64,000 bases of DNA, from contig NZ_BSFQ01000009.1 of the NCBI RefSeq assembly GCF_027922425.1, forward strand, positions 1-64,000. The letters are read 5' to 3'. The DNA comes from Pseudonocardia halophobica (lineage in GTDB: Bacteria > Actinomycetota > Actinomycetes > Mycobacteriales > Pseudonocardiaceae). Shown here in pieces: positions 8,491-18,041 of this stretch (position 1 is the stretch's first letter; every line of letters begins with the position of its first letter). The position numbers and the translations under genes are program-made. The notes under the pieces were generated by a model that had not been told where the DNA came from, made no database searches, and saw only the letters and a list, made by a program, of their open reading frames with translations.

Positions 8491-9561
8491 TCAGACCTCG
8501 GAGCTCAGCAGTTCGGTGAGGTTGTCGTCGACCTCCTGCAGGTAGGACTGCTCGAACCCGAAGAGGCCGAAGTGGCCCGCGATCGAGTGCACTACCCGGA
8601 GTTCGCTGTTCGGCACCAAGGCCTGCTCCGCCTTGCAGTCCCGAACCGGGAAGAACATGTCCTCGTCGATCGGCATGACGAACATCTTGGCCGTTATCCG
8701 GCCGAGCGCGGCCGCGAGATCCCCATCGGTGTTGCGGGAGACATCGCCGCGCTGCCATTTCCAGCCCTGCACGAGTAGCGAATTGGGGTCCATGGCGGCG
8801 AAGACGGCGCGGATGAACCGGTCCTTGAACTCGATGGCACTGTTCCAGGTGACGTCGGGGAGCTCGATGTTGCGCCAGAACTCGGTCCGCCAGAACTCGG
8901 TGGACAGGCCCATGACCGCCCAGATGTCGGCGTGCCGAGCCAGGCCACGGCCGACGTCGGTGTTCGACGTGTATTCGCCACCGTTCCAGCCCGGGTCGTC
9001 GGTGATCGCGTCGAGGAGGGTCTGCGTGAACAGGAAGTCGTGCGGGGTGTTCTTCGCGGTGCCGGCGATCGCAGCCGCCCGCAGCACTTCTTCCGGGAAG
9101 CGGACGGCCCATTCCCAGGTCTGCTGGGCGCCCATCGAGCCGCCGACCACGGCGTGCAGCCGCTCGATCCCGAACTGCTGTCGGAGCAACTGCTGCTGAG
9201 CCCGGACGTCGTCACCTATGCGCACCTTCGGAAACGTCGACATCGCGATATCACCGTCGGTGTTGTGCGGCGATGTCGAGAGCCCGTTGCCGATCTGGTT
9301 GACGACGACGATGAAGTACTTGTCGGGATCCAGCGCTCGTCCCGGCCCGATGTAGGCCTGTTCCCAGGTCAGGTGCGTCCCGGAGAACCACGTCGGCAGG
9401 AGAATTGAATTGCCTTTGTCCTCGTCGAGGGTCCCGAACGTCGCGACGGCCAACTGCAGGTCGGGAATGACCCCGCCTTCCTCGAGTTCGAACTCCCCCA
9501 GGCCGTACAGCTCGTACGGTCCCTGCATCTCAGGGGTGTAGAAGGGGTTCGTCAGTGCCAT
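8491..9561 (-). CDS. alpha/beta hydrolase of the homoserine acetyltransferase (MetX-like) family
   Basis: 356 aa from ATG 9561, with AGGGAGG 6 nt upstream. The nucleophile elbow is GGSMGAQQ, the acid is probably in MPIDEDMFFP, and the base His is in SIAGHFGLFG. The oxyanion region WFSGTHLTWEQ and the NQIGNGLS motif match MetX-like hydrolases. Many such proteins are esterases or acyltransferases rather than true MetX, and no methionine genes are nearby. The start overlaps the end of the P-type ATPase gene by 32 nt, implying co-transcription. A decayed second copy of its 3' part lies at 17718-17960. Confidence 0.82.
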   Translation of the reverse strand: MALTNPFYTPEMQGPYELYGLGEFELEEGGVIPDLQLAVATFGTLDEDKGNSILLPTWFSGTHLTWEQAYIGPGRALDPDKYFIVVVNQIGNGLSTSPHNTDGDIAMSTFPKVRIGDDVRAQQQLLRQQFGIERLHAVVGGSMGAQQTWEWAVRFPEEVLRAAAIAGTAKNTPHDFLFTQTLLDAITDDPGWNGGEYTSNTDVGRGLARHADIWAVMGLSTEFWRTEFWRNIELPDVTWNSAIEFKDRFIRAVFAAMDPNSLLVQGWKWQRGDVSRNTDGDLAAALGRITAKMFVMPIDEDMFFPVRDCKAEQALVPNSELRVVHSIAGHFGLFGFEQSYLQEVDDNLTELLSSEV

Positions 9562-12500
9562 CGTCGACCTCCCTGTTCGTGCTGTCCGAATTCGTCAGCG
9601 GTGCGCCGACCGACGGCGTGCCCCGCTCCCGCCACTGCCGCACCAGGCGGGGCACGACCTCGGCACCGAGGGTGGCGACCCCGGCCCAGCCCAGGACGAC
9701 CAGCCAGGCCAGGGGGTCCAGCGGCGTGCAGCCGAAGAACCGGCTCACTCCCGGCGTCTGCACGACCGCCGCGAGCACGAGCAGGGAACCGGCGGCGGTC
9801 GCCAGCACCAGCGGGCTCCGTCGCCCGGCCCAGGCCGTCTGGCCGAGCTGGCTGGCGATCAGCGCGGCAAGCCCCATCGTGCTCGCCCTGCCCCGGAACC
9901 CGGTGAGCGAGCCCACCGCCCACGCGCCCCCGGCCCCGGCCGCGGTCGCGACGCCGCGCACCAGCACCATCTGGCGCACCGATCGCGTGAAGCCGCGGTG
10001 CGGGCCGGCCAGCAGCACGTCCCGGAGCGGGTGCGCGGCCAGCGGACCGCCGTCGCCGTCACCGTCGCCGCCGCTGCGGCGCGGTGACGCCACCGCGATC
10101 GCCAGCGCCGGGAACATGTCGGTGAGCATGTTGACCAGCAGCAGCTGCCGGGTCCCCAGGGGGGACCGGCCGCCGAACGCGGTGCCGAGGACGGTGAAGG
10201 CGACCTCCCCGGCGTTGCCGCCCACGAGGACGGACACCGCGTCGCGCACCCTGGACCACATGGCCCGGCCCTCGGCGACCGCATCGACCAACGGGGTCAG
10301 GTCGGCGTCGGTGAGCACCACGTCCGCGGACCTGCGCGCGGCCGGTGACTCGGTGCCCGTCACCGCGATCCCCACGTCCGCCAGGCGGATCGCGGCGGCG
10401 TCGTTGATCCCGTCACCGGTCATCGCGAGCGTGGCGCCGGCCCGTCGCAGCGCCGCCACCAACGTCACCTTCTGTTCCGGGGACAGCCGGGCGAAGACGG
10501 CCGCCTCGCGCACGAGCGCGGCCCGTTCGGCGTCGGACGCCCGGGCGAGCTGCGCGCCGGTCACCACGCGGTCGGCGTTCGGGACACCGGCTTGTGCCGC
10601 GATCGCGCTCGCCGTCTCCGGGTGGTCACCGGTCGCGACGACGACCCGGACCCCGGCGGCACGCAGCTGCTCCACCACCGTGGCCGTCGACTTCCGGACG
10701 GTGTCGGCGAGGGCGACGAACCCGCGCAGCGTCAGCTCCCGCGCCGCCTCGTCGAGGTCGTCCGGGCTGCCGTCGACCGGCCGATCGGCCACCGCCAACA
10801 CGCGCAGCCCCTCGGCCGCGAGTGCGTGCGCGCGCTCCCGCACGGCCTCCGCGCCGGTGCAACGCCCCAGCACGACCTCGGGGGCGCCCTTCACGACGAG
10901 CCGCCCGTCGCGCACCGCGGCGGAGAACGCGCGCCCGGTGGCGAACGGCAGGCTCGTCTCCGGCTCCTGCGCGACGGCCACGCCCCGCTCGGTGGCGGCG
11001 TCCAGGACCGCACGGTCCGTCTCGTGTGCCTGACCGTCACCGTTGCCGACGGCAGACGCGGCGAGCTGCAGCAGCCCGCCCTCGCCGATCCCGCCGGCAC
11101 CGTCGACCGGCACGAGCCGCACCACCCGCAACGTGTTCTCGGTCAGGGTGCCGGTCTTGTCGAAGCAGACCGTGTCGACCCGGCCGAGCGCCTCCAGCAC
11201 GCGGGCGCTGCGCACGACCGTCCCCCGCCGGGAGAGCCGGCGCGCCGCGGCCAGCTGTGCCACGGTCGCGACCAGGGGCAACCCCTCGGGGACCGCCGCG
11301 ACCGCCACCGCGACGCCCGCCCGAACGGCCTCCCGCAGCGGGCGCCGCCAGAGCACCCCGAGCCCGGCGACCACGGCGCCACCGGCGAGGGTCACCGGCA
11401 GGACCGCGCGGGTGAGCTCGCCGAGCCGGGCCTGCACCCCGACCGGGGGTGGCACCGTTCCGGCCGCTGCGGCGGCCCGTCCCGCCTGGGTCGCGTCGCC
11501 GGTCGCCACGACCACGGCCCGTCCGCGGCCGGCGACCACGGTCGTGCCGTCGAAGAGCATGCAGGTCCGGTCGGCGACCGCCGCCCCGGGCGTCGCCGTG
11601 GGCGACTTGGCGACCGCGAGCGACTCGCCGGTGAGGCTGGACTCGTCGGCCTCCAGATCGCAGGCCTCGAGCAGGCGGAGGTCCGCCGGCACCACGTCCC
11701 CGGCCTCGACGAGCAGGACGTCCCCGAGACGCAGGGCGTCGGCCGGCACGTCTTCGCGGCCGCCGTCGACCTCGCGATGCGCGACCACCTCCTGCTGCAG
11801 CAGCAATGACTCGAGGGCCGTCTCCGCGCGCATCCGCTGGAAGCCGCTGATCACCGCGTTGACCACGGTGACTGCGCCGACGAGCACGGCGTCGGTCACC
11901 TCGCCGAGGATCGCGGTGGCCACCGCCCCGGTGCTCAGGACGGGCGTGAGCGGGTCCGACAGCTCGGCCATGACCGTGCGGGCGAAGCGCGCGGGCCGGC
12001 TGGTCCTGGGCCGTTCGGCACGAGGCCGTCGCGGATGCTCCTCGCCGTCCTGCGCGGCCCGATCGGCCAGCCGGCGCAGGACCTGCTCGGGTTCGAGGGC
12101 GTGCCAGGGTGTCTGCACGGTCGGCGGGGGCGCCGGCTCGGCGTCGAGCCGCAGCGCGGCCCACGCCCCCCGCGCCATCATCACCCCGGTCGCCGTCTTG
12201 CCCGGCGCCGTCGCCTTCCGCTGCCCACGCCGCGGGTCGCCGACGGCGGCGAGCAGGGCTCCGAGGACGTTGCCGACGACGGCGCCGCGGGCGGCCTCCG
12301 CGCTCACCTCCCGGGCCCGGCGGGTCGCGGCGACGACACGGCAGGCGTCGGCCAGCCCGGGCCCGGTCACCAGGTCCGCGCCCCACGCGGGAGCGCACCC
12401 GCGGCGGACGGGGGCGACGGCGACATCCGCCGCCTGCAGCGCCGCACCGTCCACCACGGACACGACGAGCACGCCGCGGCCCTGCGCCTGGAGCCGTCGC

Positions 12501-14122
12501 ACGGTCTGCGCCAGCAGTTCGCCCGAGGGCGCGATCTCGTCGGCGAGGCCGGCGAGCTCGCGCGTCCCGTCGTGCTCGGTGAGCACCAGCCGGTGACCGG
12601 CCGCGGCCACTGCCTTGAGCAGCGCCTCGGCGTGGAGGTCGAGCTCCGCCGCGACCGTCACCGTCCCGACCTGCCGGTCGCCGTCGAGCACCGCCCGGAC
12701 CACGCCACCGGGCCCGTCCGGTGACCCCTCGGGCGGGCCCAGCCGGGCGCCGGCCTTCCGGTCGGGGTCGGCGAGCAGGCGCGCCGCCGTCCCCCAGATC
12801 GCCCGCTCGTCCCAGTCGTCTGCTCCGGCGGTGGCCTGGAGCACGACCGGCGGACCGGTGCACAACGCGTCCGAGTCCAGGACGACGGTGTCCACGCGGT
12901 CCAGCCTCCGATACGCGGAACCGTCCATGGGCAGCACCCCGCGCCGGCACATCAGCAGGTCGAGCACGGTGGCGAACGACTCCCGGCCCATGGTCGCCGT
13001 CCGGGGCGACAGGGCCTTCAGCAGGTCCGCCGAGCGTCCGGGTGCGCGGGTCAGCGCGAGCAGGCCCAGGGCGGCCGGCAGCGAGGCGGGGTTCAGTCGG
13101 GACACGTAGGACTCGATCGGCCCCGGCGGCAGCGGAACGGGCCGCTCCCCCGGTGGCGCGAGCGGCGCGCCCGGCCCCTCCGCCTGCTCGGGGCGGCACA
13201 ACTCCGGCTCCCGCCGGCGCCAGACCTGCCGGCGCGTGTAGACCTCCAGCGCGCGCTCGACGGCGGCAACCGCATTCAACGCGGGGATGGCGGGGCTCTG
13301 GGTCAGGGCGTGCAGCAGCGCGCTCGTGCCGCTGAACACCAGGTCGGTACCGATCCGACCGATGTGCCGGGACAGGCGTTCGGTGATCCAGCCCTGCGAG
13401 TCGAGCAAGGCGAGCGCGAGCGTCGCGTGCCGGGGCAGCGCGGGAATCGGGAGCAGCTTCCCCGCGACGGCCACCCCGATCCCCGCCGTGTCGACGGCCG
13501 CCATGGCGAGCGCGGCCAGCAGGGGTTCGAGGTCGGCCGGGTGCTCGTCGTGACGGGGGAAGACCTGCCGCCCGCCGCGGGCCCGCTCGATCGCGGTCAC
13601 CGTCTCGACGACGTCCTCGACCCCGACGCGCCGCTGGTCGAACGCGACGAGGACCCGGCCGGCGACGTCGTTCACCGTCGCCCACTCCACGCCCTCCAGG
13701 CGCTCGAGCTGCCGGCGCAGGGCGCGCCGGATCTCCGCACTGCCCTCGACGGCCGGCTCGGCGAGCTCGACGTGCGCGTGACCCCCGGAGACCCAGACGC
13801 GGCGGTGGTGCCGCTCGTCCGCCGGCTCGAACATGCTCCGGGCTACGTCCGCGACCCGCGCCAACCGTCCGTCGGTGAACGGATCAGACCCTGTCACCTC
13901 CGTGGCGACCCGCCTGACGCCGGCCTCTGCGCCGCTCCGCGCGAGCGCCAGCGAGCTGCCGGCGACCGTGACGGTGGCCCCGGCGACCGCGCGGGTGGCC
14001 CTGGCGCCGACCACGGCGGACCCCGCGACCAGGCCCGCGGTCAACCCGACCCCGGTCGCGGAGGCGCTCAGGGCCGCTCCCGCCATCAGGCGGGCGGCAG
14101 CAGTGAGGCGGGACAGAACCAT
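9530..14122 (-). CDS. ctpI: giant P-type cation ATPase (CtpI-like)
   Basis: 1530 aa from ATG 14122 (GAGGAG 8 nt upstream). The C-terminal half is a complete P2-like pump: TGES near 832, the membrane motif PEGLP near 946, the phosphorylation site DKTGTLT near 989, KGAPE near 1079, TGDGINDA near 1236, and a P2-style C-terminal bundle (LLLVNMLTDMFPALAIA). The N-terminal half holds membrane-like stretches, an HMA-like region (about 105-180) and a decayed HAD-like core (VDTVVLDSDALCTG near 411, VVSVVDGAALQAADVAVAP near 554) without catalytic Asp-Lys-Thr. Length and design match mycobacterial CtpI. The transported ion is unknown. Confidence 0.85.
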   Translation of the reverse strand: MVLSRLTAAARLMAGAALSASATGVGLTAGLVAGSAVVGARATRAVAGATVTVAGSSLALARSGAEAGVRRVATEVTGSDPFTDGRLARVADVARSMFEPADERHHRRVWVSGGHAHVELAEPAVEGSAEIRRALRRQLERLEGVEWATVNDVAGRVLVAFDQRRVGVEDVVETVTAIERARGGRQVFPRHDEHPADLEPLLAALAMAAVDTAGIGVAVAGKLLPIPALPRHATLALALLDSQGWITERLSRHIGRIGTDLVFSGTSALLHALTQSPAIPALNAVAAVERALEVYTRRQVWRRREPELCRPEQAEGPGAPLAPPGERPVPLPPGPIESYVSRLNPASLPAALGLLALTRAPGRSADLLKALSPRTATMGRESFATVLDLLMCRRGVLPMDGSAYRRLDRVDTVVLDSDALCTGPPVVLQATAGADDWDERAIWGTAARLLADPDRKAGARLGPPEGSPDGPGGVVRAVLDGDRQVGTVTVAAELDLHAEALLKAVAAAGHRLVLTEHDGTRELAGLADEIAPSGELLAQTVRRLQAQGRGVLVVSVVDGAALQAADVAVAPVRRGCAPAWGADLVTGPGLADACRVVAATRRAREVSAEAARGAVVGNVLGALLAAVGDPRRGQRKATAPGKTATGVMMARGAWAALRLDAEPAPPPTVQTPWHALEPEQVLRRLADRAAQDGEEHPRRPRAERPRTSRPARFARTVMAELSDPLTPVLSTGAVATAILGEVTDAVLVGAVTVVNAVISGFQRMRAETALESLLLQQEVVAHREVDGGREDVPADALRLGDVLLVEAGDVVPADLRLLEACDLEADESSLTGESLAVAKSPTATPGAAVADRTCMLFDGTTVVAGRGRAVVVATGDATQAGRAAAAAGTVPPPVGVQARLGELTRAVLPVTLAGGAVVAGLGVLWRRPLREAVRAGVAVAVAAVPEGLPLVATVAQLAAARRLSRRGTVVRSARVLEALGRVDTVCFDKTGTLTENTLRVVRLVPVDGAGGIGEGGLLQLAASAVGNGDGQAHETDRAVLDAATERGVAVAQEPETSLPFATGRAFSAAVRDGRLVVKGAPEVVLGRCTGAEAVRERAHALAAEGLRVLAVADRPVDGSPDDLDEAARELTLRGFVALADTVRKSTATVVEQLRAAGVRVVVATGDHPETASAIAAQAGVPNADRVVTGAQLARASDAERAALVREAAVFARLSPEQKVTLVAALRRAGATLAMTGDGINDAAAIRLADVGIAVTGTESPAARRSADVVLTDADLTPLVDAVAEGRAMWSRVRDAVSVLVGGNAGEVAFTVLGTAFGGRSPLGTRQLLLVNMLTDMFPALAIAVASPRRSGGDGDGDGGPLAAHPLRDVLLAGPHRGFTRSVRQMVLVRGVATAAGAGGAWAVGSLTGFRGRASTMGLAALIASQLGQTAWAGRRSPLVLATAAGSLLVLAAVVQTPGVSRFFGCTPLDPLAWLVVLGWAGVATLGAEVVPRLVRQWRERGTPSVGAPLTNSDSTNREVDDGTDEPLLHP

Positions 14123-14125
14123 CAC

Positions 14126-14879
14126 CGGCGCTCCTCACGTGCGACGATGCACACAGGCCGTCTACCCGTCTGCGCGGCGGACATTCTGGTTCCGACCCGA
14201 CAGAGTCCCCCGGCACCCGCATGACTTGCCCCGATCGTCGACGATCGATCCGCGACTCCCGCCCCGCCGCGCGACGCGGCCCACGGCTGCTGCTCGGAGA
14301 CCTGCCCGACACCGAACTCGACGCCAAGCCCGCGCGGCCGCACCATGCCGTCGGTCCGCTGCTCGACGGGAGCAGGTCGGCCTCACCGAGGTTCGACGAG
14401 TCACATATACGGCAATCGTCGGACCACGCGCCTCTCGGCGAACAGCGGGAACCGAATAACCCCGGCTTCTGAGCGGTTGGGGAGTAGACGGTCAAAACCC
14501 ACTCGTATAGGCCGTGCTCCCGCGCAGCATCTGCATGCGTTCGATCATCGCGAATCCAAGAGTCGCGACGAGCGCCGCTCGGGGTCATCGGCGCCCTCCA
14601 CACCGGTCAGCCGCAGGCCGGACCAGTGGGCGGCCGAGCCTTGACACTCGCCGTGCCCCAGCTCACACTCCGCCACACCACCGTCTGGCGCCCCTCGTGC
14701 CGCGCCGGGACGGGACGGCGGAGCGCGAACGGCCACAGAGCTGGGCCTCGACGATCCGTGGAGTGCCGGTGAGAGCTTCCTGGAACCGCACGCTCGGCCC
14801 ACTCGGGCTACGTCCTTCGCTGCCGGCAGGTCCTGCCGGAGGTAGTACCGACCTAGGAAGATCAACCGGGGAGTAAGGC
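14126..14879. other. long intergenic region without a recognisable gene
   Basis: About 750 bp between the ATPase start and the Baeyer-Villiger gene. Open frames here are short, Arg/Ser-rich and match nothing I recognise. It is less GC-rich around 14400-14540. The last 60 bp contain a 17-bp perfect palindrome (14823-14839), a CCTAGG and the GGGGAG ribosome-binding site of the next gene. It may hold regulatory DNA and gene debris. Confidence 0.5.
14823..14839. promoter_or_regulatory. 17-bp palindrome upstream of the Baeyer-Villiger gene
   Basis: Perfect inverted repeat CCGGCAGG-T-CCTGCCGG, 41 bp upstream of the ATG at 14880. A one-base loop disfavours an RNA hairpin, so a dimeric-protein operator is more likely than a terminator. 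No regulator gene is adjacent. Confidence 0.45.
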
Positions 14880-16601
14880 ATGTCCAGCGAGCAGCACACC
14901 ACTCCGGGAAACGGTGTCGGACCGGGAACAGATTTCGATGCGATCGTTGTCGGGGCGGGGTTCTCGGGCTTATACATGCTCCACCGCCTGCGCAACACGC
15001 TCGGACTGTCGGTGCGTGTGTTCGAGGCGGCGGACGACGTCGGCGGCACCTGGTACTGGAACCGCTACCCCGGCGCCCGGTGTGACTCGGAGAGCTACTT
15101 CTACAGCTTCTCCGACCGCTTGTCCGAGGACCTGCTCCAGGAGTGGACCTGGAGCGAGCGCTTCGCCGCCCAGCCGGAGATCCTGCGGTACCTGCAGCAC
15201 GTCGCCGACCGTTTCGACCTCCGGCGCGACATCCAGTTCGACACCCGGGTCACCAGCGCCGACTACGACGAGGCGACCAACCGCTGGGGGATCAGCACCG
15301 ACGACGGCGGATGGGTCACCGCGACGTTCCTCATCACGGCCGTCGGCTGCCTGTCCGCGGTCAACCTGCCCAACTTCGAGGGACGTGACAGCTTCCGGGG
15401 CGAGCAGTACCACACCGCGCGCTGGCCCCACGAAGGAGTCGACTTCACCGGCAAGCGCGTCGCAGTGATCGGCACCGGGGCGACCGCGGTCCAAGCCATC
15501 CCGGAGATCGCCGAGCAGGCGGCCCACGTGTACGTGCTGCAGCGCACCCCGAACTACGACATCGCGGGGCGCAACGGGCCGCTGAGCGAGGAGTACGTGC
15601 GCGAGACCAAGGCCACCTACAACGAAATCTGGCAGCGGACCCGGGAGACGAGCTTCGGCTTCCCCTACGACGCCCCGGAGCGGCCCGCCCTCTCGGTGCC
15701 GGAGGAGGAGCGGCAGCGCATCTACGAGACGGCGTGGGCGCAGGGCGGCTTCCGCATCGGCCTCACGTTCAACGACCTCCTGACCGACCCGGCGGCCAAC
15801 GAGACGGCCTCGGAGTTCGTCCGTGACCAGATCCGCGCACGGGTGCGTGACACGGAGGTCGCCGAACTCCTCGCTCCCAAGGACCACCCGTTCTTCACCA
15901 AGCGGCCGCCCCTCGAGAACGGCTACTACGAGACCTTCAACCGGGACAACGTGACGCTCGTCGACGTGCGGCGCTCACCGATCGAGGAGATCACCCCCAC
16001 AGGTGTGCGGACGCGGGACGCGGAGTACGAGGTCGACGCCATCGTGTTCGCGACCGGGTTCGACGCCATGACCGGCATGCTCTTCAACATGGGCATCGCC
16101 GGACGGGGCGGCGTCGCCCTGCGGGAGAAGTGGGCCGAAGGGCCGCGGACCTACCTCGGCGTCGCGACCCACGGCTTCCCGAACCTGTTCATGATCACCG
16201 GACCGCAGAGCCCGTCGGTGCTGAGCAACATGCCGGTCTCCATCGAGCAGCACGTCGACTGGATCGCCGACTGCATCAAGTACATGCGCGAGCACAAGCT
16301 CGACAAGATCGAGCCGCTGCCCGAGGCCGAGGACGACTGGGTCGACCACCACAACGCGGTGACCCAGGCGACGCTGCTGCCGATGGCGAACTCCTGGTGG
16401 GTCGGTGCGAACATTCCGGGCAAGCCGCGCAACCTCTACCCGTACGTCGGCGGCGTCGGGAACTACCGGAAGATCTGCGCGGAGGTCGCAGCACACGGCT
16501 ACGACGGGTTCGGGATGGCCAAGTACGGGAAGACCTCGGTGACCGGCACGCGCCCGGCCAGCCGCTTCCCGGTCAAGACCGCACGCGCAGTGATCGGCTG
16601 A
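14880..16601 (+). CDS. Baeyer-Villiger (class B flavin) monooxygenase
   Basis: 573 aa from ATG 14880, with GGGGAG 6 nt upstream. An N-terminal FAD motif (VVGAGFSGLYMLHRL) is followed by DDVGGTWYWNRYPGARCDSE, characteristic of phenylacetone/cyclohexanone monooxygenases. The family fingerprint F-x-G-x-x-x-H-T-x-x-W-P is intact as FRGEQYHTARWP. The NADPH motif VIGTGATAVQAIPEIA comes next. The enzyme should insert oxygen beside a ketone carbonyl to give an ester or lactone. An esterase-like N-terminal remnant sits just downstream, and an intact alpha/beta hydrolase lies at 8491-9561. Confidence 0.92.
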   Translation: MSSEQHTTPGNGVGPGTDFDAIVVGAGFSGLYMLHRLRNTLGLSVRVFEAADDVGGTWYWNRYPGARCDSESYFYSFSDRLSEDLLQEWTWSERFAAQPEILRYLQHVADRFDLRRDIQFDTRVTSADYDEATNRWGISTDDGGWVTATFLITAVGCLSAVNLPNFEGRDSFRGEQYHTARWPHEGVDFTGKRVAVIGTGATAVQAIPEIAEQAAHVYVLQRTPNYDIAGRNGPLSEEYVRETKATYNEIWQRTRETSFGFPYDAPERPALSVPEEERQRIYETAWAQGGFRIGLTFNDLLTDPAANETASEFVRDQIRARVRDTEVAELLAPKDHPFFTKRPPLENGYYETFNRDNVTLVDVRRSPIEEITPTGVRTRDAEYEVDAIVFATGFDAMTGMLFNMGIAGRGGVALREKWAEGPRTYLGVATHGFPNLFMITGPQSPSVLSNMPVSIEQHVDWIADCIKYMREHKLDKIEPLPEAEDDWVDHHNAVTQATLLPMANSWWVGANIPGKPRNLYPYVGGVGNYRKICAEVAAHGYDGFGMAKYGKTSVTGTRPASRFPVKTARAVIG

Positions 16602-16626
16602 GGAGATCGGCGACGCCGACCGACTT

Positions 16627-16686
16627 CACCCGGTGGCCCAGCAACTGCTCGCAGCGCTCGACGTGGCCAGCACGCCGACCGGCTGA
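16627..16686 (+). pseudogene. possible esterase N-terminal remnant
   Basis: About 19 codons in one frame read HPVAQQLLAALDVASTPTG and stop. This resembles the first helix of HSL-family alpha/beta hydrolases. Baeyer-Villiger genes are often followed by an esterase that cleaves the ester product, which is why I note it; the match is too short for certainty. Confidence 0.25.
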
Positions 16687-17019
16687 CAACCGTGGTCGCT
16701 GGCGCCCTGGCCGGTAATCCGCTGTGGTTCCGCCCGCGCTGGTCGACCAGGTCGACGCCTTCCGGCCGGTCGGGCGGTTGCGCGGCCCGTCCGGCGCGGC
16801 GATCAGCCGAGCTGACCTGGTCGACGGCGCCGCGGTCGCCACCGCAGTGCCGCTCGGCACCGCGCCGGTTCTACGAGGTCGACGCCGCCGAACGCTGGCC
16901 TGGTGGGCGAACGGGTTCCGGCCCGACCGCGTTCGTCAATGAGCCCGCGCCCGTGCGGCTCGCCCGTGCGACTGATGGCGTCGGTGCCCGTAGCGCTGCC
17001 GTGGTGGCGGCGGGCGCCC

Positions 17020-17250
17020 GCGGTCGACGGGATCCCGGCGCACCCGGGTCGGCGCGCCGTGGCGGACGTGCCCGAACGCTACGGTCACCGGCAGTCGATC
17101 AACGGGTTGTACCGCCGTCGCAGGTCGAAAGGGGTCTGGGCGCTGGTGTGGTCACTCTGCTGACCGGGCCGACACCGGCGACATGATCCGCTGGCACGTC
17201 TCGGTCGGCTCCACGATCAGCATCGGCCGCATCAGCCTTTCAGGTCCGCC
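17020..17250 (+). pseudogene. IS5-family-like transposase relic
   Basis: One frame reads GRRAVADVPERYGHRQSING then LYRRRRSKGVWALVWSLC and a stop, resembling the WRDLPERYGPWQTV...RYRRW...GVW segment of IS5-type transposases. In another frame just after it, DTGDMIRWHVSVGSTIS resembles the DGDIDWTVSVDSTI segment that carries the first catalytic Asp, here changed to Gly. The two pieces are in the right order but different frames, so the element is dead. I found no terminal inverted repeats. Confidence 0.45.
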
Positions 17251-17717
17251 ACTACCGGTCGGTCAGGCCTAGAAGAGCGGACCCTCGCGTGTCGCCGTGG
17301 TTGTCAGGTCCTGTTCGCGCGGGCGACGAAGAAGCAGGCATAGGTCGCGGCGGAGCCTTCGGCGTTGCGCCCGGTAGCGGCCGGTGAACGTTGGCGCTGC
17401 TAGCACCCCCGCGACCGCGGGTCGACGGCCTACCTTGACCCGCGCCGACTTCGCGACCGCCTTCCACTCGTCCTCCTACCGTGCGTCCGACGCCAGCAGC
17501 CAGCCGGCCGTCTTCGCCTCAGCCGTGCGCCCCCAGACTGGACAGTCACGTGACCGTGGCAACCATCACCTCTACCCGGTCTGCCCTACGGCCGGAAGCC
17601 TTGTTCTCCGACCCGCTATGCAGAGCTGTTCTTGCCCTTCGGCCCGTGCGCTGCAAATCGATTCGCGTCGACATGGACGACAGGGCAGAGGGTCTACGAT
17701 AAATGCCGATTCAGCCT

Positions 17718-17960
17718 TGACGCACAGCACCTCGGTGAGGATGTCGTCGACCTCCTGCACGTAGGCTGCTCGAATCCGAAGAGGCCGACGCGGCTGGCGA
17801 TCGGTGCCGTATCCGGAGCTCGCTGTTCGGGCCAAGGCTCGCTCCGATTCACATTCGCGAACGGGAAAGAACATCCTGATCGATCGGCGCGACGAACATC
17901 TTGGCCGGTATCCCGCCCGAGTACGGGCGGGACACCGTCGCACCGACCGTCCTCGCGGGC
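17718..17960 (-). pseudogene. decayed copy of the MetX-like hydrolase 3' end
   Basis: Nucleotides from about 17718 to 17960 align with about 8510-8735: both contain GTCGTCGACCTCCTGCA, CCGAAGAGGCCGA and GACGAACATCTTGGCCG in the same order. Translation on the minus strand gives RMFFPVRECESERAL and AAYVQEVDDILTEVL, against DMFFPVRDCKAEQAL and QSYLQEVDDNLTELL in the intact protein. Frameshifts and small deletions destroy the catalytic His region. It is a diverged relic rather than a recent duplication. Confidence 0.7.
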
Positions 17961-18041
17961 GGCCAGCCGGCGACGGGGTCCTGGACGAGTGCAGCCGCCG
18001 TGCTTGCTCCCTACCCTGACTGGTCGCGGGTCTGCTTGGGT

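Larger units (their letters stand above)
16602..18041. other. decayed intergenic zone between two flavin monooxygenase genes
   Basis: 1.4 kb with no intact gene. It contains the possible esterase remnant (16627-16686), an IS5-type transposase relic (about 17020-17250) and a relic of the 8.5-kb hydrolase (17718-17960). The stretch 17260-17700 has only short frames I cannot assign. Confidence 0.6.

Noticed and set aside
11037..13685. Very long minus-strand Arg/Gly-rich open frame inside the P-type ATPase gene
   Set aside because: Out-of-frame shadow; the ATPase frame carries all P-type motifs.
17260..17700. Possible additional gene between the transposase relic and the hydrolase relic
   Set aside because: Open frames are short, have no recognisable motif and lack ribosome-binding sites; treated as debris.
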